NCBI RefSeq assembly: GCF_030409415.1
Contig: NZ_JAUFPW010000012.1
Coordinates: forward strand, 186,001 to 250,000
Direction: 5' to 3'
DNA: 64,000 nucleotides
Source: Pedobacter aquatilis
GTDB lineage: Bacteria > Bacteroidota > Bacteroidia > Sphingobacteriales > Sphingobacteriaceae
Every line of letters begins with the position of its first letter. The stretch's first letter is position 1. This document shows positions 24,968 through 32,407 of the stretch, piece by piece. The translations under genes and the position numbers were made by a program. The notes under the pieces are model-generated. The model was given only the letters and a program-made list of their open reading frames with translations. It was not told the DNA's origin and searched no databases.

Positions 24968-27160
24968 CTAAGCAGGTATCTTTCTAGGTATTTCTCTATT
25001 CCAAAATCTGTGCATGGCAATCATTTTTGGAAAGAGTGATGAAATCGAACTGAGCTTGTCTGAAACTATGATCCCCTCGTCAAGCACGGTTTCTTCAGAA
25101 TACTCCGCTGGCAACTTCTTAAAAAAGTAACTGGCTTCCAATACCTGAATCGCAGCACTCTCCGCAGCTATAGCCTTACAGTGTTTGAAAGCCTCATTTA
25201 AAAAGTGGACAGCATTAGCGTCAGCTTCCAGCGTGGCTGAGCTATTTACGCCTCCTGGCAAGTAAACAGCATCATATAAAACCGATGCCGCCGTGAGAAA
25301 ACTTTCGTCAACCTGCATCCGCTCATCATCCGCACAAATTAACTCACCTTGCTTCGGGGCGATGATGTGAACAACAGCCCCTTTGCTTACGAGTAAATTT
25401 TTGATCTTACTCACAGATTGTCCATCAACGCCATCGGCCGCCAAAATAGCCACCTTTCTGGTGGAAATGGAATCCTTAATCGTTCCATTCATACTGAGGG
25501 CTTCCGAACTGGCAATCTCTCCTTCGATATTTTCAGGCGTATAATCGGCAGAGTTGCCGTCTGCAGGGATGCTGCCATTCAATTCCGAAAGGGCAATTTC
25601 AGGCACGTGCAAGCCAAGTGCATAGGCCACAGATGCGGCTAGCCCTTTGTCAATATGGGCTAGAAGGCCTAGCATGCGTTCACGAATTGCTGTCAGCTTA
25701 ACTTTGCCAAGCTCAAAACTCAATGCGTCGGTAAGATGGTTTTTTTCTGCTTCTGACTGGCTATTTAGAAAGAGCCTTGCCTGCGAGAAATGGTCAAAAA
25801 AGCTCTTGCTCCTTGCCCTAATTTTTCTGGCATCAATACGTTCATTGTAACTGACAAATCCTCCATCGGCTTCCTTTACCTGTAAGGGATCATTGCCAGC
25901 AATGTCATTTGGCCCATAGCTCGTTTTGCCTCTGTTTATCGTCTGGCGCATGTAACCATCCCTTTGATTGTTATGAACCGGTACAATTGGTCGATTTATC
26001 GGAATTTCGTGGAAATTCGGACCGCCAAGCCTTATCAACTGCGTATCAGTATATGAAAAGAGTCTTCCCTGGAGCAAAGGATCATTAGTGAAGTCAATTC
26101 CAGGAACTACATGCCCTACATGAAATGCCGACTGCTCAGTTTCTGCAAAAAAGTTATCGGGATTTCGGTTCAGCGTCATCTTCCCAATGCGCTGTACAGC
26201 CACAAGCTCTTCAGGAATAAGTTTTGTTGGGTCCAGAAGGTCGAAACCATACTTGAATTCATCCACTTCTGGAACAATCTGCACGCCAAGTTCCCATTCC
26301 GGAAAGGCACCCTCTTCAATTGCATCCCAAAGGTCTCTTCGGTGGAAATCCGGATCCTTGCCAGAAATATTCTGCGCCTCATCCCACGCTAAAGAATGAA
26401 CGCCTAGCAAAGGTTTCCAGTGAAACTTAACAAAGCTCGACTGCCCTTTTTCATTGACAAAACGAAATGTGTGCACGCCAAAACCTTCCATCATTCTATA
26501 ACTTCTTGGTAATGCCCGATCGCTCATCAGCCACATAATCATATGTGAAGATTCAGGAATCTGCGAAATGAAGTCCCAAAAAGTATCATGGGCAGAAGCA
26601 GCCTGTGGCATTTCATTATCTGGCTCCGGCTTAACTGCATGAACTAAGTCAGGAAATTTGATGGCATCCTGTATAAAAAAAACAGGCATATTGTTTCCTA
26701 CCAAGTCAAAGTTTCCTTCTTTGGTATAAAATTTTACAGCAAATCCCCTCACATCCCTGGCCAAATCAGTTGATCCACGCGAACCAGCAACCGTAGAAAA
26801 ACGGACAAAAACAGGCGTTTCAAGGCCAGGCTCACACAAGAATGAGGCTCTAGTTAAAGATGACATGTCTTCATATACTTTGAAGACGCCATGTGCACCC
26901 GATCCTCTCGCGTGTACGATTCGCTCCGGAATGCGCTCATGGTCAAAATGGGTAATTTTTTCACGCAGAATAAAATCTTCCAATAAAGTTGCGCCACGAT
27001 CTCCCGCTTTAAGCGAATTCTGGTCATCATTTATTTTAACGCCGTGATTGGTAGTCATCTGCTGTCCGCTACTATCGGCAACAAATTCCTGAAGTTTATT
27101 GGTTTTATCATTTGTAGGCTGAGTGGATTGCCCACCATTACCTGTCATTTTCTTAGCCAT
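24968..27160 (-). CDS. katE: Large-subunit catalase HPII
   Basis: 730 residues from the ATG at 27160 (MAKKMTGNGGQ), preferred over an upstream in-frame start that would overlap the DUF892 gene. The catalase core has the active-site His in RIVHARGSGAHG, Asn in FDLVGNNMPVFF and the haem Tyr in LFSYTDTQLIRLGGPNF. The C-terminal 160 residues are the flavodoxin/DJ-1-like domain of clade 2 catalases (RKVAILAADGVDG). It decomposes hydrogen peroxide in the cytoplasm. It starts 7 bp after the DUF892 gene, clearly one operon, and is divergent from an ankyrin gene. Confidence 0.97.
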   Translation of the reverse strand: MAKKMTGNGGQSTQPTNDKTNKLQEFVADSSGQQMTTNHGVKINDDQNSLKAGDRGATLLEDFILREKITHFDHERIPERIVHARGSGAHGVFKVYEDMSSLTRASFLCEPGLETPVFVRFSTVAGSRGSTDLARDVRGFAVKFYTKEGNFDLVGNNMPVFFIQDAIKFPDLVHAVKPEPDNEMPQAASAHDTFWDFISQIPESSHMIMWLMSDRALPRSYRMMEGFGVHTFRFVNEKGQSSFVKFHWKPLLGVHSLAWDEAQNISGKDPDFHRRDLWDAIEEGAFPEWELGVQIVPEVDEFKYGFDLLDPTKLIPEELVAVQRIGKMTLNRNPDNFFAETEQSAFHVGHVVPGIDFTNDPLLQGRLFSYTDTQLIRLGGPNFHEIPINRPIVPVHNNQRDGYMRQTINRGKTSYGPNDIAGNDPLQVKEADGGFVSYNERIDARKIRARSKSFFDHFSQARLFLNSQSEAEKNHLTDALSFELGKVKLTAIRERMLGLLAHIDKGLAASVAYALGLHVPEIALSELNGSIPADGNSADYTPENIEGEIASSEALSMNGTIKDSISTRKVAILAADGVDGQSVSKIKNLLVSKGAVVHIIAPKQGELICADDERMQVDESFLTAASVLYDAVYLPGGVNSSATLEADANAVHFLNEAFKHCKAIAAESAAIQVLEASYFFKKLPAEYSEETVLDEGIIVSDKLSSISSLFPKMIAMHRFWNREIPRKIPA

Positions 27161-27167
27161 AGTGTTT

Positions 27168-27722
27168 TTATAATTCGTCAGCAGCTTTAGTAATAATTTC
27201 GTTTCCGGCAATGTCAGAAAGCTTAGCATCCGCAAGCTTTTCTTCCGATAAGGTTTGCCCTAAAATGTCTGCAACCTCAGACAGTCCAAGTGATGTGGCC
27301 AGCTGGAAAAGGCCAGTGTAAGAGGCGATCTCATAATGCTCAACTTTTTGGGAAGCCAGGATAATCCCCATGTCCCTGGTCGCAGTTCCGGCCCTGGTTT
27401 CTTCAATAATTCCCTCGCCCTCCTTTGTCAACCCTTCCATCGCATCGCATTTTTTTGCTACAGGTTTCTCCCCTAATAAGACAAAAATCTGCTCGATCCG
27501 ACCCACATGACCTTCAGTTTCTTTCAGGTGTGACTTAATGGCGGCGATTAAGTCCGGAGAAGTTGCGGCCGAAATCATTTTTGCCAAAGCTTTTACCAAA
27601 TGATTTTCCGCCCAGTAAAGGTCACGGATACCATCTGTAAAAAGTTCTTTTAATGGAGCCGATGGTTCGGCCTCAGGCTTTGTGCTCAGTTTTGGTGCAC
27701 TGTCGCTTTCTTGTTTTTTCAT
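27168..27722 (-). CDS. DUF892 (YciE/YciF-type) ferritin-like protein
   Basis: 184 residues. After a charged N-terminal 25 residues, a four-helix bundle is visible: FTDGIRDLYWAENHLVKALAKM, LKETEGHVGRIEQIF, KVEHYEIASYTGLFQLA and EEKLADAKL, each with the Glu/His typical of a di-iron site. DUF892 proteins are stress-induced ferritin-like proteins. It is the first gene of the operon with katE, which fits handling of iron and peroxide together. Confidence 0.9.
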   Translation of the reverse strand: MKKQESDSAPKLSTKPEAEPSAPLKELFTDGIRDLYWAENHLVKALAKMISAATSPDLIAAIKSHLKETEGHVGRIEQIFVLLGEKPVAKKCDAMEGLTKEGEGIIEETRAGTATRDMGIILASQKVEHYEIASYTGLFQLATSLGLSEVADILGQTLSEEKLADAKLSDIAGNEIITKAADEL

Positions 27723-28066
27723 GTATGTTTTGTTAAGGTAAATGAATGCTAACTACTTAAAATTCTCTAATTATCTCCACCAGGTCTTATGATTCTGAAA
27801 CACCGGTCATGAAATATTACTTGTGACTTTCTAATTAATATCACATTTGGTTCTTACATAACCACATGAAACGAACATTAGTTTTACATTATTAAATTGA
27901 AATCACTAATTAGAACACCCTGTTCTGTAAGTTTATTTCATGGCTTCATGCGATTCTGAATGCAGCAGAAAAAATTAAAACCAAAATCAGATTTAAAGGT
28001 TATTGCAATATTACTGGAAAATGTAATTATCTGCATTTGGCCTTAACCTATATGTACAATACCTTT
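27723..28066. other. Divergent promoter region
   Basis: 344 bp between the DUF892-katE operon and the ankyrin gene. It must hold both promoters, but I see no clean TTTG/TANNTTTG pair. Confidence 0.4.
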
Positions 28067-28543
28067 ATGGAAAATATCGACCAACTTATTATTCCGGCAG
28101 CAAGGCAAGGAGAAAATGAAGTCATTTTGGAACTCATTAAAAGAGGTGTCAACCTAAACATTCAGGACCAGAAAGGATACACACCGCTTATCATTGCTGC
28201 CTATAATAACAGACTTGAAACAGTAAGGCTCTTAATCGATAATGGTGCGCAGTTGGATGATACAGATGCTGGCGGTAACACTGCATTAATGGGTGCCAGC
28301 TTTAAAGGTTATCTTGACATAGTGCAATTGCTGGTAACCCGGGGAGCAGAACTCAACATTCAACACGGCAATGGCGGTACAGCGCTTATGTTTGCTGCGA
28401 TGTTTGGCAGAAATAATGTATTGGAGTATCTCTTAAGTACTGGGGCCGATAGGGATATAAAAGACCTAAGAGGACAAACAGCCGCCGACCTTGCCGCCAT
28501 GCAGGGAAACGAAGTAGGGTTAGATCAGTTAACTAAATCTTGA
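28067..28543 (+). CDS. Ankyrin-repeat protein beside catalase
   Basis: 158 residues from the ATG at 28067 (MENIDQLIIPAARQGE); an ATG at 28052 is also possible. Four ankyrin repeats of about 33 residues are visible, each with the TPLIIAA / TALMGAS / TALMFAA turn-helix start and DNGA/TRGA/STGA ends. No signal peptide. Ankyrin proteins encoded beside catalases are known to support catalase activity (AnkB with KatB in Pseudomonas). The divergent arrangement with katE suggests the same role here. Confidence 0.88.
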   Translation: MENIDQLIIPAARQGENEVILELIKRGVNLNIQDQKGYTPLIIAAYNNRLETVRLLIDNGAQLDDTDAGGNTALMGASFKGYLDIVQLLVTRGAELNIQHGNGGTALMFAAMFGRNNVLEYLLSTGADRDIKDLRGQTAADLAAMQGNEVGLDQLTKS

Positions 28544-28984
28544 GGTAGATGTGTTTGAACATCCTCAGTAAAGAAGGCCCATAACAGATCAGTTTAGAGT
28601 TAATAATGCTAAGGCAACAGCCGATCTTTTAAAACAAACCTATCCTGTCTGTTGACTATTTTTTGCATCAATGGCCTGAACATTTGCTTGAGATGCCTCC
28701 CTTACCACCAACAGGTAATATTTGGGTTGATAGGTGCAATTTAAGATTGTTGATCATTCAATAAGCTTGTGCTGCAAAGAGCGTAAATCCACTTGTGCCG
28801 GAAGGCGCTGTAAATAAAAGAGCGGATAATTTGTTTTTCCATGCCGAGTGGAGATTTCGGTTATCTTAAGCAAGTTATTCGTGTCAGATTGACCACTCTA
28901 AAAAAACAAAATTTATCACTAACATATTATTTTTATCTTGTCGGGGGTCGTCAGTATACACTAGAACACTCTAACCCCTGATTC
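28544..28984. other. Gene-free stretch
   Basis: No convincing gene. It contains one end of the MITE-like repeat (28850-28900), directly before the transposase fossil. Confidence 0.45.
28850..28900. repeat. Solo end of the MITE-like repeat
   Basis: TGGAGATTTCGG followed about 25 bp later by CAGATTGACCACTC. This matches the reverse complement of the right end of the 22586-22755 copy. The other half was not found nearby. Confidence 0.6.
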
Positions 28985-29231
28985 CTAAATAAGTTGATCA
29001 GTGCTGATGATTTTTCTGTCGCTGGAAAGATTTTCCAAATAGTCGACAAGCATCAGTTTTATGAACACAACAAGATCGATACTTTTCTGTCTAATACTTA
29101 GCGGTTGCGCGATAAACGAAATCGAGATCGGGCATGTCGCTTAAACGTTTGTAAAAATTATCTGTGGGGATATAGTCTGAGCGTTGAAAGCTGATAAAAA
29201 GCTTTTCATGATAGTTCTTCTTGCCTTGCAT
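28985..29231 (-). pseudogene. Truncated IS1182-like transposase
   Basis: From the ATG at 29231 it reads MQGKKNYHEKLFISFQRSDY and then DLDFVYRATAKY before a stop. A shifted frame continues SIDLVVFIKLMLVDYLENLS and SDRKIIST, ending at a stop. This is the N-terminal part of IS1182/IS5-group transposases (IDPVVFFKLxLVGYLEN). The DDE catalytic region is missing. Confidence 0.75.
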
Positions 29232-29304
29232 GATATAAAAATACAATTTATATTATTGATTAGCAGTTAATTGAATATATTAATCGCAAAATGACGATGA
29301 ATTA

Positions 29305-29340
29305 TTTGCCTAGGATAGTTTACAATCGTAATATTGCGAT
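29305..29340 (+). promoter_or_regulatory. ars promoter with overlapping ArsR operator
   Basis: TTTG (29305-29308), a 20-bp spacer and TAATATTG (29329-29336) match the Bacteroidota -33/-7 promoter. The near-perfect inverted repeat ATCGTAATATTGCGAT (29325-29340) covers the -7 element, exactly where ArsR would block transcription. A second, poorer copy lies upstream at about 29282-29298. Confidence 0.65.
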
Positions 29341-29348
29341 ACAGAATT

Positions 29349-29678
29349 ATGGGACTTACAAAGACAGAAATATTTACAGAAGAGCAGAACCAGCTTTCGA
29401 TACTACTGAAGGCTATTGCCCATCCCGCAAGGATTGCAATCCTGCAGCAGATCATATCGGCGAACGCCTGCATCTGCGGAGATCTTGTGGAAGAGCTTGG
29501 CCTTGCACAGGCGACGATTTCCCAGCATTTGAAAGAACTAAAAAATGCAGGTATCATCCAAGGAACAATCGATGGGGTTAAAGTGTGCTATTGTATAGAG
29601 CCAAAAACATGGAAGCTGTTGGCAAACCTGTTCGGGGAGTTTATGGGGTCTTATACCGATCCGCAGGGCTGTTGCTAG
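29349..29678 (+). CDS. arsR: ArsR-family metalloregulator
   Basis: 109 residues from the ATG at 29349 (MGLTKTEIFTEEQNQL). Winged helix: KAIAHPARIAILQQI, the recognition helix LAQATISQHLKELKNAG and the wing GTIDGVKVCYCIEP. Candidate As(III) thiols are the CIC pair (NACICGDLVEEL), the C-Y-C pair and the terminal GCC. It represses the operon until arsenite binds. The operator overlaps its own promoter. Confidence 0.92.
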   Translation: MGLTKTEIFTEEQNQLSILLKAIAHPARIAILQQIISANACICGDLVEELGLAQATISQHLKELKNAGIIQGTIDGVKVCYCIEPKTWKLLANLFGEFMGSYTDPQGCC

Positions 29679-29731
29679 CCCCTTTTTTGAGCAAATACAT
29701 CGCAAAATTAAGATACATAAATAAAGAGGAT

Positions 29732-30196
29732 ATGAAATTATCAGAAATCAAAACCATCTTGGCAACCGCTGAAGCAGTTAATTTCCGAGTAGAAAACGGG
29801 GAAACCGTACCCGAACATTTCCATGTGACCGAGGTGGGCATCATTACCAAGGACTTTATCGACTGTGGAGGTAAGGTTCGCCATGAAAAGGTAGCCAACT
29901 TCCAGCTATGGGATGCAGATGACTATGAGCATCGCTTAAAAGCAGAAAAACTGCTAAATATCATTTCGCTTTCCGAGAAGGTACTGGGAATGGAAGACCT
30001 TGAAATCGAAGTGGAATATCAATCTGGAACCATTGGCAAATATGACCTCAGTTTTGACGGAACGAATTTCCTACTGCTGGCTAAACAGACTGCGTGTTTG
30101 GCAAACGAGGCTTGCGGAATCGAAGCGTCAAAAAAGGAAATGGTTAATCTGGCAGGCCCGGCAAAGAGTTGTACACCTGGTGGCAGTTGCTGTTAA
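29732..30196 (+). CDS. DUF6428 family protein of arsenic operons
   Basis: 154 residues from the ATG at 29732 (MKLSEIKTILATAEAVNFRV), which follows an AGAGGA Shine-Dalgarno-like stretch. Motifs include PEHFHVTEVGIITKDFIDCGG. The C-terminus has extra cysteines (TACLANEACG and CTPGGSCC). DUF6428 proteins occur almost only inside ars operons; the biochemical role is unknown. The cysteine-rich tail suggests arsenite binding or delivery (inference). The downstream gene starts 7 bp later. Confidence 0.85.
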   Translation: MKLSEIKTILATAEAVNFRVENGETVPEHFHVTEVGIITKDFIDCGGKVRHEKVANFQLWDADDYEHRLKAEKLLNIISLSEKVLGMEDLEIEVEYQSGTIGKYDLSFDGTNFLLLAKQTACLANEACGIEASKKEMVNLAGPAKSCTPGGSCC

Positions 30197-30203
30197 CCCG
30201 CTT

Positions 30204-30689
30204 ATGGAAATAAGGGAACTATTGGCCTCAGATTGGGAGGCTGTAAAATTGATCTACGAAAAAGGCATAAACAGGGGCAATGCCACTTTTCAGGCTAGCG
30301 CACCCTCCCACGAAGAATGGGACAGCACCCATCTTTTAACCTGCAGGATTGTTGCCGAAGAAAAGGGAAGATTGGTCGGATGGGCAGCATTGACACCTGT
30401 TTCCTCACGTTGCGTATATGCAGGGGTAGCTGAAGTTAGCGTATATGTTGACCCCGAACAATCAGGTCAGGGCATCAGGCTTGCACTCCTAAAAGAACTC
30501 GTTGGGTTGAGTGAAGCAGAAGGAATATGGACGCTGCAAGCAGGTATATTCCCTGAAAATATCGGAAGCCTTCGCATCCACGAAAAGGCGGGCCTTAAGA
30601 TACTTGGGATTAGAGAAAAAATTGGAAAACAGAACGGCGTTTGGAGGGACACTGTACTAATGGAAAGAAGAAGTAATACAATCATTTAA
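30204..30689 (+). CDS. GNAT N-acetyltransferase of ArsN type
   Basis: 161 residues from the ATG at 30204 (MEIRELLASDWEAVKLIYEKG). GNAT fold with acetyl-CoA loop VDPEQSGQGI in motif A and the conserved NIGSLRIHEKAGLK end. The opening and the GNATFQ segment match phosphinothricin-type acetyltransferases, which in ars operons are called ArsN and acetylate the arsenical antibiotic arsinothricin. Substrate is inferred from context. Spacing is 7 bp upstream and 11 bp downstream. Confidence 0.85.
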   Translation: MEIRELLASDWEAVKLIYEKGINRGNATFQASAPSHEEWDSTHLLTCRIVAEEKGRLVGWAALTPVSSRCVYAGVAEVSVYVDPEQSGQGIRLALLKELVGLSEAEGIWTLQAGIFPENIGSLRIHEKAGLKILGIREKIGKQNGVWRDTVLMERRSNTII

Positions 30690-30700
30690 CGATAAAATTT

Positions 30701-31120
30701 ATGAAGAAAATATTAGTGCTATGCACCGGAAACAGTTGCAGGAGCCAAATCGCAGAAGGCTATTTAAGGCATTTTGCCGGAGATAAGGCAGAAGTATATA
30801 GTGCAGGTATCGAAACACATGGCGTAAATCCAAAGGCCATTGAGGTTATGAGAAGGGATGGCATAGACATTTCCGGGCATACCTCAAACAATATTGATGA
30901 ATATTCAGGATTAGATTTCGACTACGTGATCACTGTTTGCGATAACGCAAAAGAGAACTGCCCGTATTTCCCGATCAATGCAGTAAAGTTCCATTATAAC
31001 TTTCCGGACCCAGCAAAAGCTACAGGAACAGAAGAAGAGGTCATGGGAGCTTTCCGCGAAGTAAGAGAGATGATCCGCAAATACGCACAGAACTTTGTTA
31101 TCGAGAACCTAAAGCGTTAA
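30701..31120 (+). CDS. arsC: Arsenate reductase, low-molecular-weight phosphatase type
   Basis: 139 residues. The P-loop CTGNSCRS carries nucleophile Cys8, with Cys13 and Arg14. The redox pair is Cys80 and Cys87 ([10 protein letters not shown]), and the general acid is in FPDPAKATG. It reduces As(V) to As(III) using a thioredoxin-type disulfide cascade. It ends one base before the ACR3 gene. Confidence 0.95.
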   Translation: MKKILVLCTGNSCRSQIAEGYLRHFAGDKAEVYSAGIETHGVNPKAIEVMRRDGIDISGHTSNNIDEYSGLDFDYVITVCDNAKENCPYFPINAVKFHYNFPDPAKATGTEEEVMGAFREVREMIRKYAQNFVIENLKR

Positions 31121-31121
31121 G

Positions 31122-32186
31122 ATGTCGGTAACTAATTGTGCGCCCACAGTCGAGCGAAAAAAACTGGGTTTCCTTAACCGTTACCTCACCCTTTGGATAT
31201 TTTTGGCGATGGGAATCGGGGTAAGTGTTGGTTATTTTATACCATCATCATCATCGGACTTTATTAATTCATTCTCCAGCGGAACAACAAATATACCACT
31301 GGCAATCGGGCTGATCCTGATGATGTATCCGCCACTGGCTAAAGTGAGATATGAGAAGATGGGCGAAGTATTCAAGGACACAAAGGTTTTAACCGTTTCA
31401 CTGGTATTGAACTGGGTCATCGGGCCGCTATTGATGTTCTTTTTAGCGATAACTTTTTTAAGGGATTATCCTGAATATATGGTTGGCCTGATCTTAATTG
31501 GACTTGCCCGTTGTATCGCAATGGTCGTGGTGTGGAATGAACTGGCAGGAGGAAACCGTGAATATGCAGCTGGCCTTATAGCGCTGAACAGTATTTTTCA
31601 GGTATTGTTGTACAGTGTTTTTGCCTATGTTTTCATTACGATATTGCCTCCCTATTTTGGATTAAAAGGTCTGGAAGTGGACATCACAATTGGTGAAATT
31701 GCCAAGAGTGTCGGCATATACTTAGGTTTGCCTTTTGCAATGGGTATTATCTCAAGGTTCGTTTTGCTCAAACTTAAGGGAGAAGAATGGTTCCGGGAAA
31801 AGTTTGTGCCGATGATATCCCCGATTACCTTGATTGCATTGCTTTTCACTATCGTAATCATGTTCAGCCTTAAGGGTAACCTCATCGTTCAGATTCCGAT
31901 GGATGTGGTCCGGATTGCGATACCGCTAGTGATCTACTTTTCGATCATGTTCGTGGTCAGCTTTTTTGCAGGCAAATACTTCGGTGCAGATTATTCACGC
32001 AGCACATCAATTGCTTTTACGGCAACGGGAAACAACTTCGAACTGGCCATTGCAGTTGCCATAGGCGTATTCGGGATCAACTCTGGTCAGGCATTTGCAG
32101 GAGTGATCGGTCCACTCGTAGAAGTTCCAGCGCTGATTGCGCTGGTCAACCTCGCATTCTGGTTTCGCAGGAAATATTATAAATAA
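31122..32186 (+). CDS. acr3: Arsenite efflux transporter ACR3
   Basis: 354 residues with ten membrane segments. The conserved [20 protein letters not shown] contains the essential Cys of ACR3 (BASS superfamily). [16 protein letters not shown] is the second conserved helix. It exports As(III) by antiport with protons. It is the last gene of the operon, followed by a hairpin. Confidence 0.96.
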   Translation: MSVTNCAPTVERKKLGFLNRYLTLWIFLAMGIGVSVGYFIPSSSSDFINSFSSGTTNIPLAIGLILMMYPPLAKVRYEKMGEVFKDTKVLTVSLVLNWVIGPLLMFFLAITFLRDYPEYMVGLILIGLARCIAMVVVWNELAGGNREYAAGLIALNSIFQVLLYSVFAYVFITILPPYFGLKGLEVDITIGEIAKSVGIYLGLPFAMGIISRFVLLKLKGEEWFREKFVPMISPITLIALLFTIVIMFSLKGNLIVQIPMDVVRIAIPLVIYFSIMFVVSFFAGKYFGADYSRSTSIAFTATGNNFELAIAVAIGVFGINSGQAFAGVIGPLVEVPALIALVNLAFWFRRKYYK

Positions 32187-32189
32187 AAA

Positions 32190-32214
32190 ATGCGGCAATG
32201 TTCAGTTGCCGCAT
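32190..32214 (+). terminator. Hairpin ending the ars operon
   Basis: Perfect arms ATGCGGCAA/TTGCCGCAT with a 7-nt loop, just after the acr3 stop. The T-rich run follows only about 10 bp later, so termination may be partial. Confidence 0.65.
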
Positions 32215-32350
32215 ACTAATCTATCTTTTATGGTTATTTAATATTCGCGAATTGAAAATATTTTAAGAGAAGCTGGACAAACACTAATAGGCCTGGTAGG
32301 ACTTTGGGCGCTGTTTTTCTCAGCCTAGTAATCTATATCAACATGAAAGA

Positions 32351-32362
32351 TGATCTTTGTCA
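32351..32362 (+). promoter_or_regulatory. Possible FNR/FixK-type box
   Basis: TGAT-N4-GTCA, one mismatch from the two perfect boxes in this island. A CTTTG resembling the end of a -7 element lies at 32389-32393, which would place the box near -42. It lies 46 bp before the chosen start of the NPD-like gene. It is weaker than the other two boxes. Confidence 0.4.
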
Positions 32363-32407
32363 CATTCTTGCAGGCCAAAAAGATGGTTCTTTGAATTAAA
32401 ACGCAAA

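Noticed and set aside
24766-25020. 84-codon minus-strand ORF overlapping the catalase 3' end
   Set aside because: It overlaps katE by 53 bp in another frame, with no recognised motif; most likely chance.
28640-28800. TonB-like fragment (PPTGNIWV, VNPLVPEGAVNK)
   Set aside because: Too short and in poor context; the resemblance is not good enough to call a pseudogene.
32357-32407. Upstream extension of the NPD-like protein to 32357
   Set aside because: It would start at an alternative codon within the FNR-type box and adds a sequence unlike the rest; the ATG at 32408 is preferred.
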